Shown one piece after another: positions 1 through 5,163 of a DNA stretch of 5,163 nt. Where the stretch lies: positions 10,927 to 16,089 of the forward strand of contig PBKH01000003.1 in the NCBI GenBank assembly GCA_002721375.1. The letters run 5' to 3'. The translations under genes and the position numbers were made by a program. The notes beneath the pieces were generated by a model, which was given only the letters and a program-made list of their open reading frames with translations, was not told where the DNA came from and did not search any database. This stretch comes from Verrucomicrobiales bacterium. GTDB taxonomy: Bacteria > Verrucomicrobiota > Verrucomicrobiia > Limisphaerales > UBA1096. Positions within the stretch are counted from its first letter, which is position 1. Each line of letters begins with the position of its first letter.

Positions 1-372
1 CACTTGATCACTTTCGCAACTGACTTGGATACAGTCGGTGGCCAGAGCAGCATCAAGCACTGCAGCCAAGCGCGGAGCCAGATCCCTTCCCTGAGGTGTG
101 TGCGCTGCAAGCACCACGTCGGGTGCCAGTTGCGGGATGACTTGGCCAAGCGCTTGGCCAAGCGATTCCCCAGTGCCTCCTGCCAGAGCAGGCGACTCAA
201 TGAGGTGTACCTTGACTGCGCCCAGTTGGCCAAGCGGCTCAGCAATCGGCGCGATGCCCTCCCCGGCAACGACTGCATGAATTTCCGCCTGATCAAGAGG
301 CAGTCCAAACAATTCGCGTGTGGCTTCCGAAAGGACGCCATTTTTATGTTCGGCAATAATTAAAACTTTCAT
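1..372 (-). CDS. etfA: Electron transfer flavoprotein subunit alpha, N-terminal 124 residues (3' end cut by window)
   Basis: Partner of the beta subunit just upstream, in the usual etfB-etfA order. The reading frame starts at the ATG at 372 and runs open to the window edge. The N-terminus MKVLIIAEHKNGVLSEATRE is typical of ETF alpha, and so is GRDLAPRLAAVLDAALATDC (about 97-116), the end of the N-terminal alpha/beta domain. The FAD-binding C-terminal domain, usually a further 200 or so residues, lies beyond the window, so the cofactor-binding residues cannot be judged. The gene follows etfB by 14 nt with a GGAG site. Odd point: the motif LGQ appears three times (47-49, 71-73, 75-77), the last two from an exact tandem DNA repeat. 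Confidence 0.93.
   Translation of the reverse strand, partial: MKVLIIAEHKNGVLSEATRELFGLPLDQAEIHAVVAGEGIAPIAEPLGQLGAVKVHLIESPALAGGTGESLGQALGQVIPQLAPDVVLAAHTPQGRDLAPRLAAVLDAALATDCIQVSCESDQV
141..164. repeat. Exact tandem 12-bp repeat (2 x CTTGGCCAAGCG) within etfA
   Basis: Two adjacent perfect copies at 141-152 and 153-164; each contains the 10-bp palindrome CTTGGCCAAG. A further 11-bp copy TTGGCCAAGCG lies at 226-236. In the coding strand they give Leu-Gly-Gln with identical codons. The repeat is in frame and does not disturb the reading frame. Confidence 0.85.
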
Positions 373-380
373 TATCAATT

Positions 381-384
381 CTCC
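381..384 (-). promoter_or_regulatory. Ribosome binding site GGAG for etfA
   Basis: GGAG on the minus strand in the 14-nt gap between the etfB stop and the etfA ATG at 372, with 8 nt spacing. It supports that start. Confidence 0.7.
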
Positions 385-386
385 GG

Positions 387-1160
387 TTAGATTGCTTCAA
401 TGTCCTCCATGAGTACTCGGACCAACTCGGTGGCTTGCTCGGTCGGCGAACCCTCGATGAAGCGGCATGGCTGTTTCGGCGGCGGCAACTCGAAGTTTTT
501 GTAGAGCGTTTTGCGGTTGACCTCGGTAATGCCAAGATCATCAGCGGACAGGGTTTCGATCGGTTTTTTCTTCGCTTTGATGATATTGAGCGCGGTTGCA
601 TAACGAGGCTCGTTGAGACCGACCTGAGCCGAGATCACCGCCGGAAGATGGGTCTCGATGATCTCAATGTTCCCGCCCCCGACATCGCGGCGACACGTGA
701 CAGAGCCCTCGCCGAAATCGATACCATTGACCACATTGATACACTGAAAGCCAAGCTTCACGGCCAGCATGGTTCCAACCGCACCCGCACCGTCATCTAT
801 TGCCTCCTTGCCCACAAATACGACGTCCGCTGCGCCCAGTTTGCCAATGGCTGCAGCCAGTGCCTTTGTATTCATTGCCGAGTCGGCGTCTCCGGACAAA
901 TCCAGCCTGACGGCGGAGTCTGCACCCATGGCGAGAGCCATCCGAAGAGACTCGGTCACCCGCTCCGGTCCGGCCGAAAGCACAGTGACGGTCGAACCCG
1001 AATGGCGGTCGCGCAGTTTCAACGACTCCTCAATGGCCAGTTCATCATGCGGCGAGATGATCCACTGAATGTCGGTCTCATCAATTCCATTGCCGTCCTC
1101 GCGCAACCTGATTCGCGTCGTGGTGTCCGGCACCTGCCTTATACAAACATAGATGTTCAT
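387..1160 (-). CDS. etfB: Electron transfer flavoprotein subunit beta (257 aa)
   Basis: Beta subunit of the heterodimeric ETF, which with EtfA carries electrons between flavin dehydrogenases and a quinone oxidoreductase, or in some systems to low-potential acceptors. The start NIYVCIRQVPDT at 2-13 matches the family N-terminus. Then come a SPHDELAIEESLKL segment at 36-49, VFVGKEAIDDGAGAVG at 114-129 (the nucleotide-binding loop) and a stretch at 154-177 ending LPAVISA, where the ETF-beta signature lies. YATALNIIKAKKKPIE at 187-202 is also strongly typical. Length is normal. The ATG at 1160 is the family start; it is 5 nt after the previous stop, and the bases before it are AT-rich with no Shine-Dalgarno site, so translation is probably coupled. 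The nucleotide-binding loop does not match clearly either the classical or the electron-bifurcating form. Within this operon the ETF could serve a demethylating dehydrogenase or feed electrons to corrinoid reactivation; both are inferences. Confidence 0.95.
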   Translation of the reverse strand: MNIYVCIRQVPDTTTRIRLREDGNGIDETDIQWIISPHDELAIEESLKLRDRHSGSTVTVLSAGPERVTESLRMALAMGADSAVRLDLSGDADSAMNTKALAAAIGKLGAADVVFVGKEAIDDGAGAVGTMLAVKLGFQCINVVNGIDFGEGSVTCRRDVGGGNIEIIETHLPAVISAQVGLNEPRYATALNIIKAKKKPIETLSADDLGITEVNRKTLYKNFELPPPKQPCRFIEGSPTEQATELVRVLMEDIEAI

Positions 1161-1165
1161 GAAAA

Positions 1166-1492
1166 TTAATAAACGATTCGAATATTGCCACCGGAGAGTT
1201 CACAGGTGGCCCCTGCCTGAGTGAATGCCTCGGCCAGCGCAGCGCTGAGAATGGCTCGGACATCAGGGCCGTACTCTAGACGGCGCAAGATGGCCTCGCC
1301 CTTGCTCTCACCCAGATTGACGGTGATCTTTAAACCTCGACGTTTGCAAGCGAGACGCACCCCCTCATCAAGTTCCAAGTTGAGAGGCTTTAGAAAAGCA
1401 TCCACATAATTTGCACCAATTCCGGAACCGTCCGGCTTGTTCTCTGGCAGCCACTCTGCAGCAGCTGAGTTTTCCTCAATCAGTTTTTCCAT
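1166..1492 (-). CDS. Unrecognised small conserved-looking protein (108 aa)
   Basis: I do not recognise this family. The gene is supported by its position: its ATG overlaps the methyltransferase stop by one base (TAATG), and its TAA lies 5 nt before etfB, so it fills the space between two certain genes exactly. The protein is soluble-looking, with no signal peptide, membrane segment or cysteine cluster (only C49 and C97). The N-terminal 28 residues are probably flexible (ENKPDGSGIGAN at 17-28). The rest reads as an alpha/beta unit: a basic stretch CKRRG at 49-53, a strand KITVNL at 55-60, GES at 61-63, helices across about 64-92 (including DVRAILSAALAEAF at 77-90), and a final strand NIRIVY at 103-108. 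It may be an accessory or assembly factor for the methyltransferase or the ETF, but nothing in the sequence shows which. Its being a gene is fairly sure; its function is unknown. Confidence 0.8.
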   Translation of the reverse strand: MEKLIEENSAAAEWLPENKPDGSGIGANYVDAFLKPLNLELDEGVRLACKRRGLKITVNLGESKGEAILRRLEYGPDVRAILSAALAEAFTQAGATCELSGGNIRIVY

Positions 1493-2412
1493 TATTCAAC
1501 CTTGGTTCTTGTCTCGATAAAATGGTTCATCCGTTCACGCAAACCGGCGATATGCTCAGGCGTACTACCACAGCATGCACCAAGTATGTCGACCCCGGCC
1601 TCAAGGATATCATGAGCCTGAGAAGCCATTTCATCGGGAGTCTGGTTGTAAATCACCTTTAGATTCTGTAGGACGGGCTGTCCGGCATTGGGTTGAGCCA
1701 TGATCGGTAGACCGGAAAAATCCCGATAACGCTTCACGGCAGCCTTGGCACTTGCCATGTCGATATTGGTACCGCAATTGAGCCCGAGCACATCCGCACC
1801 AGCCTTCTCCAAAAAGTCAGCCGCCTCATCCGGATCAGTCCCCATCATAGTGCGAAGTTCTCGAGTTTCATGAGTGAGGTCAAACGCCATGGAAGCGATC
1901 ACACACGGAGCACCGGCCTCTTTGGCAGCCGCGATAGCAGCGCCTGCCTCATCCAACACCGTCTGGGTCTCAATAATAATCGCGTCAGCACCGGCCTCAA
2001 CGAGCGCCCTAGCCTGCTCGACAAAGGCACGGTCAACCTCCGCGCGCGTAACTTCACCATACGGCTCCATTAACCCACCGAACGGCCCAATATCACCGAG
2101 CACAAAACCTTCCAAATCTCCGAATGCACGACGGGCAACTTCGACAGCTGCCTTGTTAATCCCGACGACATCCGGATTTTCCATATGGCGCTCGAGCATA
2201 ATGCGGCTACCCCCAAAGGTGTTGGTGATGAGGCAGTCGGAACCGGCCTCGACATAGCGCCGCTGAATGGCCACGACACGATCAGACTCGTTAAGGTTCC
2301 ACGCCTCACCGCAGCCACCGCTTTCGAGCCCAGCCTGCTGAAGTTGTGTACCCATAGCGCCATCGCCAAGCAATGGTCGCACCTTTAGTTTATCCAACAG
2401 TTTGCTACTCAT
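1492..2412 (-). CDS. Zn-dependent homocysteine S-methyltransferase family protein (306 aa)
   Basis: Single-domain (TIM-barrel) methyltransferase of the betaine-homocysteine / MetH N-terminal domain family, expected to transfer a methyl group to the zinc-bound thiol of homocysteine in the cytoplasm. It opens with LLGDGAMGTQLQ at 14-25, followed by TNTFGGSR at 63-70, GDIGPFGG at 106-113 and IIIETQT at 145-151. The three zinc ligands are visible: C213 in GLNCGTN, and C280-C281 in GACCGSTPEHI. QPNAG at 240-244 is also family-typical. The length fits the methyltransferase domain alone; no folate-, B12- or activation domain is fused. The ATG at 2412 places the conserved LLGDGAMG at the usual distance from the N-terminus. 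A longer in-frame extension to 2502 starts with TTG, adds 30 atypical residues and lies deep inside the previous gene. There is no clear Shine-Dalgarno site, so the 8-nt overlap (ATGAGTAG) probably couples translation. The methyl donor (a corrinoid protein, betaine, or S-methyl compound) is not determined by the sequence. Confidence 0.92.
   Translation of the reverse strand: MSSKLLDKLKVRPLLGDGAMGTQLQQAGLESGGCGEAWNLNESDRVVAIQRRYVEAGSDCLITNTFGGSRIMLERHMENPDVVGINKAAVEVARRAFGDLEGFVLGDIGPFGGLMEPYGEVTRAEVDRAFVEQARALVEAGADAIIIETQTVLDEAGAAIAAAKEAGAPCVIASMAFDLTHETRELRTMMGTDPDEAADFLEKAGADVLGLNCGTNIDMASAKAAVKRYRDFSGLPIMAQPNAGQPVLQNLKVIYNQTPDEMASQAHDILEAGVDILGACCGSTPEHIAGLRERMNHFIETRTKVE
1500..1503 (-). 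promoter_or_regulatory. Weak ribosome binding site AAGG for the 108-residue gene
   Basis: AAGG on the minus strand, 7 nt upstream of the ATG at 1492 and just before the methyltransferase stop. It is weak alone, and the TAATG stop/start overlap suggests re-initiation. Confidence 0.45.
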
Positions 2413-3592
2413 CGGAATGTAATTTGTAATGCACGGTTTGAAGCGCAATCTTCCACTTGTGGTCGCGAGCTGGCTGGCGACAAAGGCACCCGGCCGGCTC
2501 AACTACCGGATCCCACTCCAGCGCATGATCTAGTTGCTGATCAACAAAGCCGGGGACGCCAACCATTTCACGCGGAAACCCATCCGGATCTTTTAGATAG
2601 GAGCACATCGACTGGTAGTCAGAGTCTCTTGGCTGACAGGCAAGTTTGCGGATCGGGAAGCCGTCCCGACGTGGCCCCAATTCAATGGAGTAATCTATCC
2701 CAAAAGGCACGCCGAGATTGCTGCATGTCTTGCAGTCAGGACGAAATGTCGCCCGCACATACTGCTCGTCGCAGGAATCGACAATAAGCAGCTCACGGCT
2801 CCAGCGTCGTAGCGCCTTGTCCGGATAAGCGTAATCGAATGCAACCGCGCCGGACGCAGTAGACGTCAGTTGGGCTTGGACATCCCCGGCATACTGCGCC
2901 CGCCGATACGAACAAGGATCCATGCTGCAGCCAATACATGGCATCGCGCCTGACTCGAAAGCTTCAACCACATTACTCTGTCCCAGGCCGAACAGCGCAA
3001 GCTGCGAATGCTCCGGAGATAGCATGCCGCTATCGAGCATAGTAAGCTTGGTGTCGCCTGGCCAAGCGGGCTGCGCAGCCAACCATTCCAACAGCAAATA
3101 CTGGTCTCCCAACTCCCAGCCATCGTAGCCGGGACTTTCATGTGACAGTGCAGCCAAACCGGCTGGCTCCAATCGGTCACATATTGACTTGCGAACCCAA
3201 AGCAGTAACTGCTCGGTGCAAGCCGCAGCTGCAGCATTCAGAAAAAATGCCTCGTCAGGACGCTCTGCATCCCACAACCGCTGAATCTCCTCCGACACAT
3301 CTGGCCCAGCACTGCATGCTACCGCCACCGCTGAACGCGCTTGACCAAGGCGCAGTTTTTCAGCCAAGGCTCGACTCGTGAATGAGATGCCGTTAGCAAA
3401 GCGAATAAGGTCGCCCTCCGTTTCCAAGTTGACCGTTTGAGAAATAAAACTCCATGGACTTCCGTGCTCGTTCACCCAAGCCAACGCCTGCTCAACACCA
3501 GATTGAGCGTCCGCGCTGAGCGGCTCACCAACAGGCGTACAGAGGTGGCGCTTCCACTCGGCAACCGGGACTGTTATCGAAGCGCTGCTCAT
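2405..3592 (-). CDS. MetH-reactivation-domain-like protein with cysteine-rich C-terminal extension (395 aa)
   Basis: Residues about 60-235 resemble the small stand-alone relatives of the AdoMet-binding reactivation domain of cobalamin-dependent methionine synthase: SPGYDGW at 153-159, LTMLDSGMLSPEHS at 183-196, a GLG turn at 202-204, then CIGCSMDPCSYR at 219-230, the terminal C-x2-C-x4-C-x-YR signature. The RxxxGY motif that contacts AdoMet in E. coli MetH is HxxxGY here (H151 to Y156). Stand-alone relatives usually stop soon after the cysteine signature. This protein continues for about 160 residues with C274, C287, C290, C319, C330, C369 and C371 (one CxxC, one CxC), a part I do not recognise and which may bind metal or Fe-S. 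No signal peptide or membrane segment is apparent. The ATG at 3592 is chosen for its GGAGG site and the 4-nt overlap with the upstream stop. The 3' end overlaps the methyltransferase gene by 8 nt. A corrinoid-related role is inferred from family and neighbours. Confidence 0.8.
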   Translation of the reverse strand: MSSASITVPVAEWKRHLCTPVGEPLSADAQSGVEQALAWVNEHGSPWSFISQTVNLETEGDLIRFANGISFTSRALAEKLRLGQARSAVAVACSAGPDVSEEIQRLWDAERPDEAFFLNAAAAACTEQLLLWVRKSICDRLEPAGLAALSHESPGYDGWELGDQYLLLEWLAAQPAWPGDTKLTMLDSGMLSPEHSQLALFGLGQSNVVEAFESGAMPCIGCSMDPCSYRRAQYAGDVQAQLTSTASGAVAFDYAYPDKALRRWSRELLIVDSCDEQYVRATFRPDCKTCSNLGVPFGIDYSIELGPRRDGFPIRKLACQPRDSDYQSMCSYLKDPDGFPREMVGVPGFVDQQLDHALEWDPVVEPAGCLCRQPARDHKWKIALQTVHYKLHSDE

Positions 3593-5163
3593 ATAATGGC
3601 CTCCGTAATGCGACAATGGAACGACTCAAACTGGGCACCGTCAGTAAAACAGTGAAAGAATTCAGGAAACATCTCCAACTCGACATGCTCAATGCCTCGG
3701 ACAAGTTTGCCGATCTCCTCGCGGGCCGCCACCGAAAGCAGCGCAAGCGTAGCTCCCTCAAGCGCAGCATTGCCGACCTGCACAATCCGCTCGTCCGGAA
3801 GGTCGGGGATCAGTCCGATTCGGCGGGCATGGTCGAGGTCGATGTGCCTGGCAAATCCACCGGCGAGATAGAACCGGTCTAGGTCTGAAAAATCTATACC
3901 ATAATTTTGATGGAGCAGATGGAGCCCAGCGACATTGGCGGCCTTGGCTTGGGCAAGTTGGCTGATGTCCTCCTCGGTTAGATAGATGTTGTTATTGGCA
4001 TCGACCCAAAACCGTTCGGAGTCGTCCGTCAACCGACCGCAACTGTTAATTCTACCGGTGCGAAGCAGTTCACCGAGGAGATCGATAAGGCCGGAACCGC
4101 AAAGACCGACAGGGCAGCCTCCGCCAATCACTTCTAGTTCCATTTCCTGCTCAAGCCGCACGCGCTCAATGGCACCCTCGAGTGCCGGCATACCACACTG
4201 AATCTGCCCTCCCTCGAAAGCCGGCCCGGCAGGGCAGGAGGCAGCATGAAGCTTGTGGCGATTGCCGATCACCAACTCGGTGTTGGTTCCGATGTCCATC
4301 ACGGCAACGGTACGATCCTCCCGGGCCATCCCGGTGGCCAGCAGACAGGCCGACATGTCCGAGCCGACATGCGACCCAATAAGCGGCAGTGTGTATACGC
4401 GTCCATTGGGATGGATCGGCAGCAGCGACTGTTTTCCTCGCTTGGACAAGCTGGTGTCAGGATGTTGGCCATCGCGAAACTCCTGCTCGGTGACAGAGCG
4501 ATATGGCATCTGGCCAAGTGGATAAACATCCAGCCCAAAAAAAAGGTCTCGCATCACTGGGTTGCCGACCAGTACTAGCTCGTAAATGCTTCCGGCAGAT
4601 ACGCCGAAAGACTCGATCGCACGGCTCATGTAACCGGCAAGCGTGCGGCGCAGCAGACGCCCCCCATGGTCGGTGTCAAATTTCACCCGAGCCAGCACAT
4701 CACTGCCACCAAAGCGTTGCGGATTCTCGAATGACTGGCTGGCCTTGATGCGGCCGGTCTCTAGATCAACTAAGCGCATTGACACAGTGGTCGTGCCCAG
4801 ATCGACGGCCAACCCGTGCAGCGGCCCACCCGTGCGGTCGATCTCATCGCCGTCGAGAAGAATGCGGTCTCCGTCACGCCTCACCGCCGGACCAAGCGGG
4901 GGGACCTCATCAAGGCACGGCAAACTAACTCCGTGTTCCTCAATGCGAATCGCACCACGCTGCAAAGTCTGGCATCGGATAGTCCCCGAATCGGTCTCAA
5001 CGGCCGCTCGGCAGGAAAGCCGAAAATCGCCCTGAAGATGGTCCTCCTCCCGAGAGCGAGCGCTTAGTAATTCGCCACCCTCATTGATCTCGACTAGGCA
5101 TTCGCGACAGTTGCCATTGCCCGAACAGGAGGTGGGAATCCGCACGTCCATCCGTTTGGCCAA
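3589..5163 (-). CDS. RACo-type corrinoid activation protein (2Fe-2S ferredoxin + ASKHA ATPase, DUF4445-like), 5' end cut by window
   Basis: Probable ATP-dependent reductive activator of corrinoid proteins: in this family an N-terminal plant-type 2Fe-2S domain passes an electron to Co(II) corrinoid while the C-terminal ASKHA domain binds ATP. Numbered from the window edge, four cysteines C13, C19, C22 and C51 give the C-x5-C-x2-C...C ferredoxin pattern. After a linker (about 56-115) comes the ASKHA core: phosphate-1 loop DLGTTT at 121-126, VLVGNPVMRDLF at 197-208, second phosphate loop DIGTNTE at 290-296, AGPAFEGGQIQCGM at 312-325, CGSGLID at 355-361 and the adenosine-side LAGGF at 433-437. 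The first in-frame codon at the edge is TTG, and the first in-frame ATG (5151) lies only 8 codons before the first iron-sulfur cysteine. Family members carry some 30 more residues there, so the true start lies beyond the window. The 3' end overlaps the next gene by 4 nt (ATGA). The family is clear; the exact corrinoid partner is not known. Confidence 0.92.
   Translation of the reverse strand: MAKRMDVRIPTSCSGNGNCRECLVEINEGGELLSARSREEDHLQGDFRLSCRAAVETDSGTIRCQTLQRGAIRIEEHGVSLPCLDEVPPLGPAVRRDGDRILLDGDEIDRTGGPLHGLAVDLGTTTVSMRLVDLETGRIKASQSFENPQRFGGSDVLARVKFDTDHGGRLLRRTLAGYMSRAIESFGVSAGSIYELVLVGNPVMRDLFFGLDVYPLGQMPYRSVTEQEFRDGQHPDTSLSKRGKQSLLPIHPNGRVYTLPLIGSHVGSDMSACLLATGMAREDRTVAVMDIGTNTELVIGNRHKLHAASCPAGPAFEGGQIQCGMPALEGAIERVRLEQEMELEVIGGGCPVGLCGSGLIDLLGELLRTGRINSCGRLTDDSERFWVDANNNIYLTEEDISQLAQAKAANVAGLHLLHQNYGIDFSDLDRFYLAGGFARHIDLDHARRIGLIPDLPDERIVQVGNAALEGATLALLSVAAREEIGKLVRGIEHVELEMFPEFFHCFTDGAQFESFHCRITEAII
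3600..3604 (-). promoter_or_regulatory. Strong ribosome binding site GGAGG for the MetH-activation-like gene
   Basis: GGAGG on the minus strand, 7 nt upstream of the ATG at 3592, inside the last codons of the RACo-type gene. It fixes the start at 3592 rather than at an in-frame TTG at 3616, which has no comparable site. Confidence 0.8.

Larger units (their letters stand above)
1..5163 (-). other. Probable single operon of six genes for corrinoid-linked methyl transfer with ETF
   Basis: All six genes share one strand, with junctions of -4, -8, -1, +5 and +14 nt and no room for an internal terminator or promoter between genes. The first and last genes are both cut by the window, so the operon boundaries, its promoter and any further members (corrinoid protein, substrate methyltransferase, dehydrogenase) are not visible. 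Confidence 0.85.

Noticed and set aside
4..363. Plus-strand 119-residue open frame
   Set aside because: It lies opposite the certain etfA N-terminus and looks like composition-driven antisense.
373..386. Possible terminator or promoter between etfB and etfA
   Set aside because: The gap is only 14 nt, contains a GGAG ribosome site and has no hairpin.
435..1169. Plus-strand 244-residue open frame
   Set aside because: It is the antisense of etfB, which is certain from family motifs. Its translation has no recognisable domain and no ribosome site; it is open because of codon bias in the opposite strand.
2413..2502. 30-residue N-terminal extension of the homocysteine methyltransferase
   Set aside because: It starts at TTG, lies inside the upstream gene, has no family similarity, and the ATG at 2412 gives the normal N-terminus.
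3593..3616. Longer start (TTG at 3616) for the MetH-activation-like protein
   Set aside because: The ATG at 3592 has GGAGG at 7 nt and the classic ATGA overlap.
4643..5035. Plus-strand 130-residue frame rich in Arg, Ser and Pro
   Set aside because: It is antisense to the ferredoxin/ASKHA region, with low-complexity composition typical of shadow frames.
5161..5163. TTG at the window edge as the real start of the RACo-type gene
   Set aside because: It would leave only 12 residues before the first 2Fe-2S cysteine; family members have some 35, so the gene most likely continues beyond the window.

Overview
All support is on the minus strand. The window is a compact run of six co-directional genes, cut at both ends, read from high to low coordinates. 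In transcription order they are: a 2Fe-2S/ASKHA corrinoid-activating protein of the RACo type (start outside the window); a protein with a MetH-reactivation-like domain and an unusual cysteine-rich C-terminal half; a zinc-type homocysteine S-methyltransferase; an unrecognised 108-residue protein; electron transfer flavoprotein beta; and electron transfer flavoprotein alpha (end outside the window). Junctions are a 4-nt overlap, an 8-nt overlap, a 1-nt overlap, a 5-nt gap and a 14-nt gap, so this is almost certainly one translationally coupled operon. No stretch without a gene is longer than 14 bases. I see no promoter, terminator, RNA gene, mobile element or CRISPR array.

Functionally the set points to corrinoid (B12)-linked one-carbon metabolism. 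RACo-type proteins use ATP and a 2Fe-2S centre to bring inactive Co(II) corrinoid back to Co(I). MetH activation domains do the same job by AdoMet-dependent reductive methylation. Zn-dependent homocysteine methyltransferases move methyl groups to homocysteine. The two modules of the set that resemble parts of MetH (homocysteine domain, activation-like domain) are separate proteins here, with no B12-binding or methyl-folate domain in the window. The operon therefore looks like a dissected methionine-synthase-like or methyl-donor demethylation system, with an ETF as flavin electron carrier. The substrate (for example a methylated amine, betaine or sulfonium compound) cannot be told from this window; the corrinoid protein and substrate methyltransferase would have to lie outside it.

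The organism is a bacterium with moderately GC-rich DNA (about mid-50s percent by eye), ATG starts and Shine-Dalgarno sites at some genes. I cannot assign a phylum. The RACo and ETF combination suits bacteria that degrade methylated compounds anaerobically or facultatively.
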